A stretch of DNA of 64,000 bases, from assembly GCA_025765615.1 (NCBI GenBank), contig JAIVFJ010000052.1, forward strand, positions 186,001 through 250,000, in the 5' to 3' direction. The DNA is from Zopfochytrium polystomum. Taxonomy: Eukaryota > Chytridiomycota > Chytridiomycetes > Chytridiales > Chytridiaceae. How positions within the stretch are numbered: position 1 is the stretch's first letter; each line of letters opens with the position of its first letter. The notes under the pieces are model-generated. The model saw nothing but the letters and a program-made list of their open reading frames with translations. It ran no database searches and had not been told where the DNA came from. The translations under genes and the position numbers were made by a program. Positions 29,999-41,338 of this stretch are shown here, one piece after another.

Positions 29999-32762
29999 TT
30001 AATCGCTTTCGTCCTCGCAAAGCCTTGCTTGGGGCCAGTTTGCAAGGCGTGGGAGAGAGGATTCGCCTTCGCTCTCATGTTCATAAGTTCCGACTGTCGG
30101 ACACTTTGCTTTCCTTAGGATACTCAGCAGCTCCATTACCAGATAGTAAAACGGAGGGCGGTTCTCGTGATTCCATCTTGAACACTTCTCGTAAATCTCG
30201 CGGAGTCGGACAATCTGGTCTCCATCTGCCACGCGGCTTGGGAACACGTTTTTAAGCGCGTCCTTGCGTAGATTCTCATAGCTCAGACACGTTTTCATTG
30301 CGGCTTCGACAAACGATGCATTGATTTTATCGTAACCATAAAGACCTCGGCCACTGATGATTTCAGTCGTTATCACTCCAAACGCAAAAATATCGCTTTT
30401 CTCTGTTCGCTTAGTGTTTGCATCCTTCGTTCCACACTTTAGAAATCATGGTTGAAACGCAAATTGAGCAAACATACGGGGGTTTTCCATCGCTCTGGCG
30501 CAGAATAAACTCTTGTCGTCACCACTTCAGACTGTGTTGGTTGCGTTGTGGCCAAGTGGTCGCCTGATCCCAGGTCCGCAATCTTCGCAACGAATTGTCC
30601 ATTACAAACCGTTATCAGCACATTGTCTGACTTGAGATCATTGTGCCGAATGCCCATTTGATGCAAAAATCTGCAGCCTTCGGCTATTTGACACAGAATC
30701 TGAACACGGCTTTCGAGCGAGACTTTGTCGTACCGCTGCCGCTCTCTGTAGAATTTCCACAAGGAGCCTTCTGTCGCATACTAGCAAAGCAAGCAAGAAC
30801 GGAAGGTGGTTAGATATGAAATCACATTTTATGTAGCAGCATTGATATCTTACCTCCAACACGAGAGAGGAATGAATGACTCCATAGTAGATAAATGCTG
30901 CCCGACACAAGAATCTCACAATGTACGGGTGCTGGCATTTCTGCAATCGTTTCGCCTCGTTTTTCAAAGAAGTCGTGGGCTCAAGCGCCAACTTCACCGC
31001 AACAGAGAGCTGGTTTATCTTTCCCTGAAAGACGTTTCCAAAGCTTCCGCGTCCAAGCCACTTTGCAAATTCGATCCTATCAATGGGAAAGCTGTCCATG
31101 TCCTGCATCACGCAATTCAATTTAGCCAGCAGCAACGTGGCCGCTTCCTCTACTGTAGGAGCGGCAGCTTCGTCGATAGCTGGTTGCCAGAAGAATTCGG
31201 AGTATTGCCAAATCAGTCATTGTGAAGTAATTGCGAAAAGAAGAAAAGACAATTGGGGAAAAACGAAACTCAACTGAAAAGTCGGCTCGGCAAAAATGCG
31301 GCGGCGCTTTTGTCACATTCGTGGGTCGCACTCTTCAAACGCACTGCAATCAACGGCTTTGCCGTTTCGATTGCGAGCTTGCACTGCAGCTTGCACTGAC
31401 GACTCTTCACGTAGTCGTCTGAAAAGAAGGCAATGACCACAGCAGACAAGCAGATACTTCGCGCATCGGTCTCGTTCAAAGCTTTGCGGCAATTTGTTTC
31501 AGTCGATTATTAGTGTGGTCGATGCGTAATCCGAAGACCCCTCTCACCGGATTGGCCATTGCTCACCGCTAATTCTTGGCGTTTTCGCTGGATTTCCTTG
31601 ATAAGATCATTGTTCGCGTCTCCCTTTGCAAAGCTGAGGAAGGCCTGCGAAAAAGAGTATTTCGTTTAAACAACCAAAAAAACAAAAAACTTCGGCGTTG
31701 GCACTCTACGACAGCAGCAGCATAGTTCTATCAATGCACCGCCTTCGACCGTTGGGCAGAACACCACACCAGCAACGGACGAAAAACGAGGCGTCCGCGG
31801 AGCGGGAAGTTTGACAACGAGAAGGAGGGGGAATCAGTAGAAACACACCACGTGTTCGCATTGCGTACGCAGAGACAAGTCATCCTGTGAGACTTTAGCT
31901 TTTGGCAAATCGACCGGGTAGGCGAGAGTTCCGTCAAAACTCAGGTCTTGAGGAAGCTTCTGGAGAAGCTCGACCACACCAGCTGTGTTCTCGAGTGCAA
32001 ACACCGCGGCAGGCGAGGGCGCATGGTGCTCTGTTGCCTCCTTGACGGCTAAATTGATGATGGAGTCCATCCCGCGCGATGTGACTGTCCAGGCGGGCTC
32101 AGGACGCGTGGGATTGAGGCCGCTGAGCTGCGACTCGAGAGTAGCAGGACTGGCAGCAGCAGACGCCAAAGCGATGTCAACCCAGCTACTGCGACTACGG
32201 TGGCGCATCCCAAGTGTGGACGGTGTCGCGGGGAGACTCGGGGCGCCGATCTTTTCACGCTTGCCAACCGCAGAGGGCGTCCAGTCCCTCCAGTCGATGT
32301 CGTCATGATCGTCGCGCGCTTGTTCTTGTTGTTGCTGATGTATTTGTTGTTGTAGTTGTTGCTGCTGTAGTTGCTACCGTCGTCGCGGTCGTCGATATAG
32401 TCGTTCACATTCGCCAACGGCTCTGGAGGGATGGAGACCGACTGCCGACGACGACGACGACGACGAGCGCGACGGCGCGAGATAGCGTCAACAAGATTGT
32501 TTGAGACAGACACATACGAAACAACAACAGCAGCAGCAGCAACAATAACAACACTTGCCCGCGCCTGCCGCTGCTCTCTCGGCTGCGGCTGCGTCTGCGT
32601 CTGCTGGTGCTGACCGAGCGACTGAAGTCGCGCATCCCAACCGCGCGGGGTGTCCAACTGGTGGATCTCGCCGTCAAACAAGAGGTCGACAATGTGTGCG
32701 GCACTGTCGCGGTCGACATTCTTCGCGACGAGGTGGTTGTAGATCGTGACCAGCGGCTCCAT
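29999..32762 (-). CDS. TIR domain - TKL-type protein kinase fusion
   Basis: Minus-strand exons with compatible phases: about 32310-31849, 31644-31548, 31481-31275, 31179-30854, 30780-30478 and 30436-29999. A first exon probably starts at 32762, but the join between 32560 and 32310 is unresolved (frame change in repeat-rich DNA). The N-terminal part is helical and uncharacterised (SSWVDIALASAAASPATLES, NTAGVVELLQKLPQDLSFDG). TIR: VAFLSFAKGDANNDLIKEIQ (box 1), then AVVIAFFSDDYVKSRQCKLQ and AKPLIAVRL. Kinase: LGRGSFGNVFQG, VAVKLA, GIRHNDLKSDNVLI, KIADLGSG, YSAPERW and SDIFAFGVITTEI, then a terminal Trp/Arg region. HND replaces HRD and DLG replaces DFG, but the catalytic Lys, Asp and Asn remain, so activity is plausible. 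It is probably an innate-sensing or adaptor-type signalling kinase; the function is inferred from domains only. Confidence 0.75.
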
Positions 32763-32880
32763 CCGCGTGTTCCCTGCAGTCTCTTGTCTGTCGTCACGCG
32801 CGATAGTCGCCTCCTCTCACTCTGCCGTCGGGGTGGCGCGTAGGGGTTAACCTTATTTACCGTTTTTGGAAAAAGGAAGA
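32763..32880. other. Short gap between the TIR-kinase and the Tc1 remnant
   Basis: Presumed promoter side of the TIR-kinase gene. Nothing distinctive. Confidence 0.5.
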
Positions 32881-33429
32881 AAAATTCTCGCCGCCATCAC
32901 TGTCCCCAAGATCACCTCCAATTCAACATGGAGAAACAGCAGCACACAAAGCACAATGCTGCAACATGCAAGACAGTTGTCAACTTGCATGAGAAAGGAT
33001 GGAGCATTTGCAGGATCAGCAACTTCGTTCTGATCAAGCAATCAAGTGCCCATAGTATCATACAACATTTTGACAAGGCAGGAAGCCTGGTGGATCTTCT
33101 GCACAGTGGACGGCCAAAAAAGCTCTCAGTCTACGATCTACAATATCTGGCTCAGGCAACAAAGGCTCTGCAGAGAATTGCCACCACTCGTTACAGGACA
33201 TCTCAAACATTGTGAATTCAGCCTGATCTCCAGTTTCAACCAGAACCATTTGGAAGTGCTTGCACCGAATTTACAGCTGTACTTTGAAGAAGAGGCCTTT
33301 TTTGTTTCCAAAGCATTGAGCAAGACACCTGGTATTTGCTAGCAAGCATAAGGGCTGGACTGTCAAGGATTAGGCCAAAGTTATTTGGACGGACAAGGCA
33401 ACTTTCAAAACTGGGAAGCAGGGCAAGGT

Positions 33430-33812
33430 GGAAGGAGTGAATGAAGCGGAGATGTTTTTGTGGGTGGTCCTTCTCCCAACTTGTAGAGAAAGAGAAAAAC
33501 TCTGTTATGAATAATTGAGACATAATGATGATATGCCCGCTGTAACAGTTGCTAGGCAAGCGTGACCAGCACAGGGTAAAAACCTCTCCCATATTATCTG
33601 CTTGAGCAGAGGAGGAGGAAAACTGTTGACACTGGGTTGTTCTGTTCCGCTTAATACTCAGAGTATTTGTCAACAGAGCAAGCCAGCGCCCAGGTCTTGC
33701 ATTGGTGGTGGCCCACTCTCCCATGGGGATCGTGAGAACAATAACTGACAGTCACAATAGGTTCAGGTCCGACTTGTGCCTCTTACTGCTAACCAGTCAG
33801 TTCCGCCTAACA
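33430..33812 (+). mobile_element. Copia-type solo LTR inside the Tc1 transposase
   Basis: Family B LTR lacking about its first 30 bp, ending CAGTTCCGCCTAACA. CAAGGT stands before it and AAGGT-like sequence after it, consistent with a target duplication. Confidence 0.75.
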
Positions 33813-34100
33813 AGGTCCGCGTGTGGATAAAAGCTGGGGAAAGTATGATGAAAAGAGTGCTTGCAAGGTTCACACAAGAGCAGTCAGGAATCTTTCTCTA
33901 TCTGGGGTTGTTTCAAGGGTTTGAACCAGGATGCTTTTCATTCATCGATGGCAGACTCAACGCATCGAAGTATCTTGACATTACGGATGTGGAGTTTGAG
34001 GGTTTTCTGGACCATATGGATATGAACATGGATTACCAACAGGACGTGACTGCAATGCACCAGCTCACAAGCAGTGAAAGTGGGATGATAATTTCAGAAA

Positions 34101-34422
34101 TGTCAGGAACAGGGCAGGACAGGACAAGGCACACAAGGAACTGAGAGGAGTGATGCTTTAATTCACTTGAGAGAGTGGGACAGGTACCCCTCCCCCTTTT
34201 ATACCTTTTGAGAGTCTTCCTTGTCGAGGCTCAAAGAAAGTTCCAGAAAGCTAATACAATGTTACCAATGATACCAATGACAACAAGACAAGTCAGTAAA
34301 GCAAAAAAGGTTCCAGAAAGTCCCACAAGGTTCCAGGAAGGAATGTTCTAGAAGGTTCCAGGAGGTTCCGCAAGGTTCCATGAAAGAAGGTTCCAGAAGG
34401 GTCCAGAGGGTGATTCATAACA
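34101..34422 (-). mobile_element. Gypsy solo LTR with AGAAA target duplication
   Basis: 322 bp, same family as 15670-15977 with extra GGTTCC units. Flanked on both sides by AGAAA (34096-34100 and 34423-34427), so it is a clean insertion reduced to one LTR. It retains GAA/TTC arrays. Confidence 0.85.
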
Positions 34423-34790
34423 AGAAACGTGGATTGAAAGTTGTGGACTGGCCTGCACAAAGCGGATCTAAACCCAATCGAGCATCTCTGGGAACACCTG
34501 AAGCTAACAGTGCGAAAGGATTGCCCCTCTGGAATTCCAGTGTTGAAAAATCAGTTGCAAGAGCATGGAGCAAAATTTCCCTTTGTTCCTTCAACGTTTC
34601 GTTGAAAGTATGCCAAGGAGAATCAAGACTGTTATCAAAAACAAAGGTGGTTATATCAATTATTGAGGTAGCTGCGCCTTCACACATTTTACTGTTCCTA
34701 CTTTTTCTTTGGAATGTGTGAATAAAAGGTTTGAACTGGCGCCTTTTTTTTAGTTTTGTCCAAGTGTCCAAAGACTTTCTTCCCCTGGCT

Positions 34791-34863
34791 CTACTGATTG
34801 CGAGTATGCCGTACATACATAAAAAAAAAGAAAAAGAAAAGACGATCTGTCTTCTGTTCTTAA
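34791..34863. other. A-rich spacer ending in a TTAA site
   Basis: Short A-rich DNA; TTAA at 34860-34863 is the left target duplication of the next element. Confidence 0.6.
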
Positions 34864-35535
34864 CCCTTTAACCGTTTAAGGGCCAGCATGCGGCCAGTGG
34901 CACGCTGAACTCAATTTTCGCAAGATTCCAGTGCTGTGCAGAGAGCCAAAAGAGTGCTTAGATTGAGGTCCTGAGATAGATTGCAAGCTTGAATGCTCTC
35001 CCGCTGCAAGGATGTCAGCTGCATCACACTCAAACTGCTCAATGCCAACCAATACTGTTTCCTTTGTGATTGATTCAACTTTGATTACACGAGCGCTGTG
35101 GGAGGTCAGTTTTCATCAGCCATCTGAAACAGGCAAATCAACGATTAGCGGTTGCTGCAGCACCACAAACAAGCAAAATGGCACAAAATCAGTGTAATAT
35201 GAAAGATCTGGATGATATCTACCTCTGCGCAAGCGATCACAGCCTGAACAGTTCTGTGGGACAGCTGATCTGCGATGGAAGGGAGTGTGCCCAGGTGGCA
35301 CAGGGGCAGTCGTGCTGTTGGCGGCTTTTTTTGCCACAATTTGGCTGGTTTGTTTTTTACTTATTCGTTGGCCCCCAAAGGATGCCCACCAACGAAATCA
35401 TCCGTTTTACAACATACTATAGTTTCCTGACCTCACAACTCAGGTACCGGAACTTTTCCTAATGGAAACTTCGAAAATTAAGACAACATGCCACTGGCGG
35501 CACGCTGGCCCTAAAAGGGTGAAAGGGTTAAAGGG
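34864..35535. mobile_element. piggyBac-like non-autonomous element (672 bp)
   Basis: TTAA flanks both ends (34860-34863, 35536-35539), the piggyBac target. The ends are inverted repeats starting CCCTTTAACC. They then share an AGGGCCAGCRTGC block and a CCAGTGGCA block (left 34879-34903; right complement near 35489-35512). The interior encodes no recognisable transposase, so it would depend on an element elsewhere. Confidence 0.7.
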
Positions 35536-35539
35536 TTAA

Positions 35540-36423
35540 ACACCGCCCACCTGCAGGCGAAATGACACAAATTTCGACTTCCGCAGCGATTATCGAGCTG
35601 TTTTTGTTCTTTCTTTGCAGAAAAAAATTACCGAAGAAAAAGGAAAGGGCAGGCAAGAAGACTTCTTTTTTTTTATTTATTCGAGCGGCTCTTGCATGTT
35701 GGTGTGAAGGAAGTTCTATTGTGTGGTGAAGCCAGATAATGCCTGCAACAAGTTTTATGCAGCTAAGGTAGTGGTCAATCCATCTGGAAGAAGCCTTGGT
35801 GCGCAAAAGCCAGATGCCTGGGCAAGTGTCGGTGGAGTGCTGGCAACTACATGGTGCAGTGAAGTTGAGAGGGCTGTGAAGGGCTGCTACGAGTTCCCTG
35901 GGATGATGGAGAGGGAGGGAGGGAAGAGTTGATGTTTGGAGAAGACAGTTGGTGAGAGGCTGTGGAACGAGGGTGAGAGGCCTGGGAATTTGGTGGAGGG
36001 GATCTGCGGGGCTTGGAGCACTTGTCAGAGGGCTTGATGGACTTTGCCTTCTCCCAAGAGATAGTGTTGTCGCAATGGAGAATCCATATAAGTTGATGGG
36101 CGTCAAGAAGGAGCTGATGGAAAGTGGTGACAAGGGTTTTAAGGACAGAGGCAGCAGGGTTATCACGTGAGAATAAGGAGTCATAAAAGGATTGAGGGAT
36201 GAAGCCACGAAGGAGCGAGGAAAATTGATACAAGATTGAAGATCAAAGAGAAATTCAGGGCGGGAGAGCCAGTAAAGGGGATGGGCTTGGGGAGGAGAGC
36301 GACCATGAGGTGCAGGAGGAACAGAGGAGGAAAGAGTTTCAGCAAAGGTATTGTGAATCATGGTAATGGCGTCAGCAGCTGGAGGGCATTGCCAGACTTG
36401 CTCTGTGGTTTCCAAAGCCTGGT
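35540..36423. other. Unassigned, possibly decayed element
   Basis: The minus strand is open for 300+ codons in one frame (36502-35528) and 128 in another. The text is Ser/Pro/Leu-rich with no motif I recognise. Because the frame also runs through the neighbouring LTR, I do not call a gene. Confidence 0.4.
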
Positions 36424-36732
36424 TGTCAGGAACATGGCAGGACAGGGCAAGGCAGACAAGGAACTGAGAGGAGTGATGATTGTATTGGAAACAATAATTC
36501 ACTTGAGGGATGGGACAGGTCCCCCCATCCCCCTTTTATACCTTTTGAGAGTGTTCCTTGTCAAGACTCAAAGAAAGTTCCAGAAAGAGCAATTAGTAAT
36601 ACAATGATACCAATGATACCAATGACAACAAGACAAGTCAGGAAAGCAAAGAAGGTTCCAGAAGGTTCCAGAAGGTTCCATGAAGGAATGTTCTAGAAGG
36701 TTCCAGAGGTTTCCAGAGGGTGATTCATAACA
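36424..36732 (-). mobile_element. Gypsy LTR, solo
   Basis: 309 bp, same family and orientation as 15670-15977. The immediate flanks (CTGGT and GGCAT) do not match, so the locus is rearranged or old. Confidence 0.8.
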
Positions 36733-37089
36733 GGCATGGAGCTACTTACTGTTGTTTTTGCAATTACAGCATTCTCCAAAGGAGACCAAATTCACGTAGC
36801 ACATAGCGAAATGACTTAGCTAATTTTATTGATAAATCTGTTATTGGACCCAGCCTTGTGTGATGCGCACTGCACAACCTGGACTTCACAAGAAGAGTCC
36901 AATTACGAACTAGAAAAATATGTATATTTTGTTGTTACAGTAGGGAAGCTAAGGCGTTTCTGCGGACTTACTAGAAGTCACACGCACTTGGCGCAACGTT
37001 GAGCAAATGCATAACACCAGTGGGGATTCAAACCACTTAAGGCTGTGCGCAAACCAGTGTGCTATTATGTCTGTTCCTCACATAGTTCC
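36733..37089. other. Spacer with tRNA-like text
   Basis: No gene. On the minus strand near 37075-37010 there is an A-box-like TAGCACACTGGTTTGCGC and a B-box-like GGTTTGAATCCCC, possibly a SINE relic. Confidence 0.4.
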
Positions 37090-38928
37090 TCATAGGGCTT
37101 GTATCTGCTGGATTTGTTTCTTTGACAGTTTCACAGCCGCTGACATAGTTCTTGATGAACTTCCTCATGCCTGGCCAGTAGAAGTCTCTGGAAACAATCT
37201 CATATGTCTTGTGCTCTCCTGGGTGTCCAGCTGTTGCTGCATCATGCCTTGTCTTGAGTATCTCAAGTTTTTCCTCCTCTTGGCTGATTTGAATCTTGTG
37301 AGGCTTGTGGTCCTTGGAAATAGCATGGGCCCACACACAGTTAGGAAGCAGTGAAAGGTGTGTCTTGGATGGTGGGGTGAAACCATCTCCCCCTTCAGGT
37401 GCAAGGTCTGTCCTGGTCTTGGAAAACACATCAGCATAAGGGAGATATTCTTTTGGTAGCTTGGATGCCAGCAAATCGTCTGATGGGTCCAAGCTCCTGT
37501 GCTCTTCAGCAGTGGGGCATGAATTCTTGACTGGGAACTGTGATTCTTGAATCTTTGACTGAGAGTTCTGTTCTTGGCAAGGACTGTGAGCTGTGGAACT
37601 TGAATCTTGAATGTGGACTGTGAACTGTGGTACTTGAATCTTTTACTGTGGGTTCTGTGAACTAGAGTCTTGGCCATGACTGTGAGCTCTATGAGCTCTA
37701 CTTGAATCTTGACTGTGAACTGTGAACTGTGGAACTTGAGTCTTGGTTGGCTGTGAATCTTGAATCAAGGGCTTGAGAGCATGAGACTTGGGGGCTTGAC
37801 TTGAGTTTTGGGTGACTGTTCCAATTGGTGGAGGTTGGACTTGACCAGTGACCCAATCAATGTCAGGGTTCTGGGCTTGCAGCCATGGTAATCCCAGGAT
37901 GACAGAGAATGTGGGTGAGCCAAGATCCAATACTTCCAGGTTGACCATGGATGGTGGAAAGTCTTGGATGTGGAGGTTTAGCTTGGTTTCATGGCTGATT
38001 TCCTTGAACAGAGCATGATTGGCAAAGTGGACCTTGAGGGGTGTGGATTTCTTGATGGTGGGAATGGCACAAGACTTGGCAAGGGTGGCATCAATGATGT
38101 TGCAGGATGATCCAGAGTCGATAAGGGCCTTGGTTGTGATGGTTGACTTGGGTGAGAGTTGAATCTTGACATCCATGGTGAGTTGGTGGGGCTTGGAATC
38201 TGAGGTGTTTGTGGTGCTGGTGGTGGTGATGAAACAGGGGCCGCTTGGAGGAGGGTCCAGGGAATTGCCCCTCAGTGAGCCTGGACCTGGGAGTTTGGGT
38301 GCTTCTTCCTTGGGCAGTCCTTGACAGCGTGTTCCTTGGAGCCACAGTAGAAACACAGTCCCTGCTGGGCCCTCCTTGTTTTCTCCTCTTGGCTCAGAGG
38401 ACCCTTAGGAAGTGTCTCAACTGCATCCACTTGCATGGGTTCAGGAACTGTAAGAGCTTGAGGGACTGGGGTCGGTCTTGATGTAGTTCCTACTTGTCTT
38501 TGCTTCAGTCTCTTGGAGTAGAGTCTGTTGTCAATCTTGATGGCAAGGAGAATGTACTCTTCCAAGGTCTCAGGGATGTGCAGAGACTGGGAGAGCATGT
38601 CTTGGATGGACTCATGGAGACCATCACGGTACAGCTCCATCAGAGCTGCATCATTGTATCCAGAGTCTCTGGCTAGTTGCTTGAATTGGTTGGTGTAGGC
38701 CACACAAGATTGCTTTCCTTGCTTGATATGCTTGAGCTTGGATCTTGCTGTCCAAGATGCGTAGGGGTCACCAAAGGTAGCTTCCAGCCCCTCCCAGAGC
38801 TCTTGCAGGGTGGTGGGTGTGCTTGGGAGAGATCTGTACCATGATTGAGCTTGACCAGACAGGAGGGTGCTTGTGAAAAGAACCTTGACTTGCTCACTGG
38901 GAAATCTTGAAGGTTGGAGAAGGATGAC
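37090..38928 (-). pseudogene. Second RT-less gypsy copy, truncated at both ends
   Basis: It runs from within the integrase zinc finger (37090) to within gag (38928), closely matching 17105-18920. It retains the gag zinc knuckle, protease and linker, then LDPSDDLLASKLPKEYLPYA and DVFSKTRTDLAPEGGDGF. The chromoviral motif just before RT is therefore joined directly to post-RNase H sequence. Damage: a 1-nt deletion in the integrase finger (near 37127) and a stop in the linker (near 37643). No LTRs are attached. Confidence 0.85.
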
Positions 38929-39298
38929 TGGTCTGATCGTCCACCACTGATTTTTCGCTGCCCCGCGTTGCAATTTGTCGCCAGCCAGAGGTGTTGATTG
39001 GCCAGTTGTTTTTTTCAATAAAACAGAAAAATTTCTTCCACCAGACAATTCCTTGTCTATTCAAGATCGGACGATTTGCCTAATTCGTTGCGCCAACATT
39101 TGCATCGGCACATCCTCCCCAGTCACAACAAGTCATCATTACCTGTTACTTTCATCTGGAGTGTCAGTTGCTTCTTGGACTGGAACAAGTACAAGCTGCA
39201 TTGCTTTTGCCTTTGTCTTGCACAAGGTTCGATGGATCTCTGCTTTTGCTTGAGCTTCCAGCGGCTATCCTCCTCCAAAATCTCTGAAGGATCGATCC
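38929..39298. other. Spacer between repeats
   Basis: Mixed DNA, nothing recognisable. Confidence 0.5.
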
Positions 39299-39708
39299 TG
39301 TAAACAGTCTACTCTGAGTGAGTGAGTGGAAGGAGTGAATGAAGTGGAGATGTGTGTTTGTGGGTGGTCCTTTTCCCAACTTGGAGAGAAAGAGAAAAAA
39401 AACTCTGTTATGAATTATTGATACATGATGATGATATACATGCTGTAATAGTTGCTAGGCAAGTGTGACTGGCACAGGGTAAAAACCTCTCCTATATTAT
39501 CTGCTTGAGCAGAGGAGGAGGAAAACTGTAGACACCATGTTTCCATTCCACTTAATACTTGGAGTATTTGTCAGCAGCGCAAGCCAGCAACCAGGTCTGC
39601 ATTGGCAGTGGCTCGCTCTCCGGCATTGTGAGAATGATAACTGACAGTCACAATAGGTTCTGATCCGTCTTGTGCCTCTTGCTGCTAACCAGTCAGTTCC
39701 GCCTTACA
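39299..39708 (+). mobile_element. Copia-type solo LTR (family B), full length
   Basis: 410 bp, TGTAAACAGTCTACTCTGAG to CAGTTCCGCCTTACA. No internal sequence on either side, and repeat C begins at its right edge. Confidence 0.8.
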
Positions 39709-41021
39709 CTACACACAAAGAGAAGACTCTCACACTCAGACCAAAGGCAACTGTGAAACACACTTAGCAAAGAATGTGCAGGGTTCTCTGGTCCATGACA
39801 CAGAGTGGGCCCAATGGGAGGCAAAAGCCAAAGCCAAAGAGGACTGGGAAATCTGGTAACAATGGTGGAGGCGCAAGAGGCATCAAGCTCCAGGGAGCAG
39901 CACTAAGTGCAGCACTCCAATCCAACTGAAGAAGACAAGAGAGTGGGGAGGAAAGTGGCCAGACCCTGGTCTGTTGGAGCCACCACCATGGAGCAAGGCT
40001 CCCTCTCTGTCAAAGACAAGCCCTAAGTTGGAGGGGGTTGGACACAGAGGGCAAACACAAGGAACAGTTAGTGTGCAGAGGTGTCTGTTGAATTAAAGCA
40101 GAACTGTTTTCCACTTAACAGGACCAGACACAACTTGTCTCACTCCAAGGAGAGTGTTCCAACTCAATCCAAGGAGGGGGCACACAAGGGTGGGAGACAG
40201 TGGGACTCTTCTTACTTCATCCTACTAGGACACAGACATCTGCTTCACCAAGCCAGAGGAATCCCCTATCTTAGAAGCAAGGAAGGTTAACACCCACTCC
40301 CTCACCCAAATGTGGCACCATGACATCACAGGCATTAATCTGAGAGAAAGAGGGTCTGAACCCAGTGAAGACCAGGCCCACCAGAGGCCACAGGAGCCAA
40401 CAACCAGGGAGGAGGGGGCATACCTGAGAGACCATTCCCGCAGCAGGTACCTGACCAGCCAGCTCATTCATATCACCTTGAGAGACCTGGATTTGACTAG
40501 ATGTATTGACAGGAACCTAGAGGCACCACCACAGATTTACCCTCCATCCTTCCATCACCAAGTGACTCCTACCCAGTCGAACCTAAGCAGCATGCAGAAA
40601 TGGTGAGGTGCGCTGGGGCTTGAACCCAGCACTGCCATGATGGCAAGAGGACTTCAACCTCCTGTCACACACCAGGGGACTGCCACCCCCAGCTCTACAT
40701 ACAGTCAGGAAGAAAAGGGCAGGCAAGGCAACTTCAGGCACAGGTTCACACACTCAACAAGATGGGTGGCAGCTGCTTAAATAGGAAAGCAAGAAATGGG
40801 GCTGAGCCAGCCAAACAAGGAAGACAGCCCAGAGAATCATGGGGCATTTCTTGGCAAACATAGTGGAGAGGGCTGGGAATAAATGATTGGTGCAGATAAG
40901 AAGACAGTCACTCTCAGCCACACAAGAAAGGAAAGACACAGACAGAGACAACAAGAAATAAAAGAGAATAAAGGAATTACTAATTGAAAAATAAGTAAAA
41001 ATCACAAATGAAAAGATAAAG
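39709..41021 (+). repeat. Dispersed 1.4-kb repeat (family C), copy 2
   Basis: Closely matches 12883-14339, lacking ~120 bp present there. It contains the better-preserved tRNA-like head on the minus strand (about 40676-40608). Confidence 0.75.
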
Positions 41022-41338
41022 TGTTGAATAGTGTGAATCGGACCATCGCCCAGCAAGAAGTTGCCGCACGCGCAGGAAATCTCGTCGAAATATTTGGCTA
41101 CAGTGGGCCGGAAAGCGCGAGCGAGCAGGAGTGCCACGCTTGGCAACGTAATAATTACGTGTGTTATTAAGGAGTAGGCCGACAATATTACAATTTTTTA
41201 ACCCATTACTGAGGCCGGCCCCAGTGGTCAAGCAGGGGTGCATTGTTTGACAAGGCGAAGAAAACTAAGAAAGAAACGTAACACAGATGACGAAAAAAAG
41301 AAAGAAAGAAAGAAAGAAAGAAAGGAACAGTCACCACC
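41022..41338. other. Intergenic, leader of RLP24
   Basis: GAAA-repeat (41293-41325) immediately upstream of the ATG. No other feature. Confidence 0.6.

Larger units (their letters stand above)
32881..34790 (+). mobile_element. Tc1/mariner transposon remnant with two nested LTRs
   Basis: The transposase begins MEKQQHTKHNAATCKTVVNL with the paired-type helix-turn-helix (SGRPKKLSVYDLQYLAQATK). It is interrupted by a copia-type LTR (33430-33812), continues (KVRVWIKAGE, then FEPGCFSFIDGRLNASKYLD), is interrupted again by a gypsy solo LTR (34101-34422), and ends with VVDWPAQS and LNPIEHLWEHLK, the classic DD34E C-terminus. Frameshifts and stops are present. A TIR-like end may lie near 34760-34795; the left end is not clear. 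Confidence 0.85.

Noticed and set aside
35528..36502. 324-codon open frame on the minus strand
   Set aside because: It crosses a gypsy LTR and the edge of the piggyBac-like element, is Ser/Pro/Leu-rich and has no motif.
36424..38928. Copy 2 gypsy as an element flanked by its own LTR
   Set aside because: The LTR at 36424-36732 is separated from the body by ~360 bp of unrelated DNA, has mismatched flanks, and no LTR lies at the other end.
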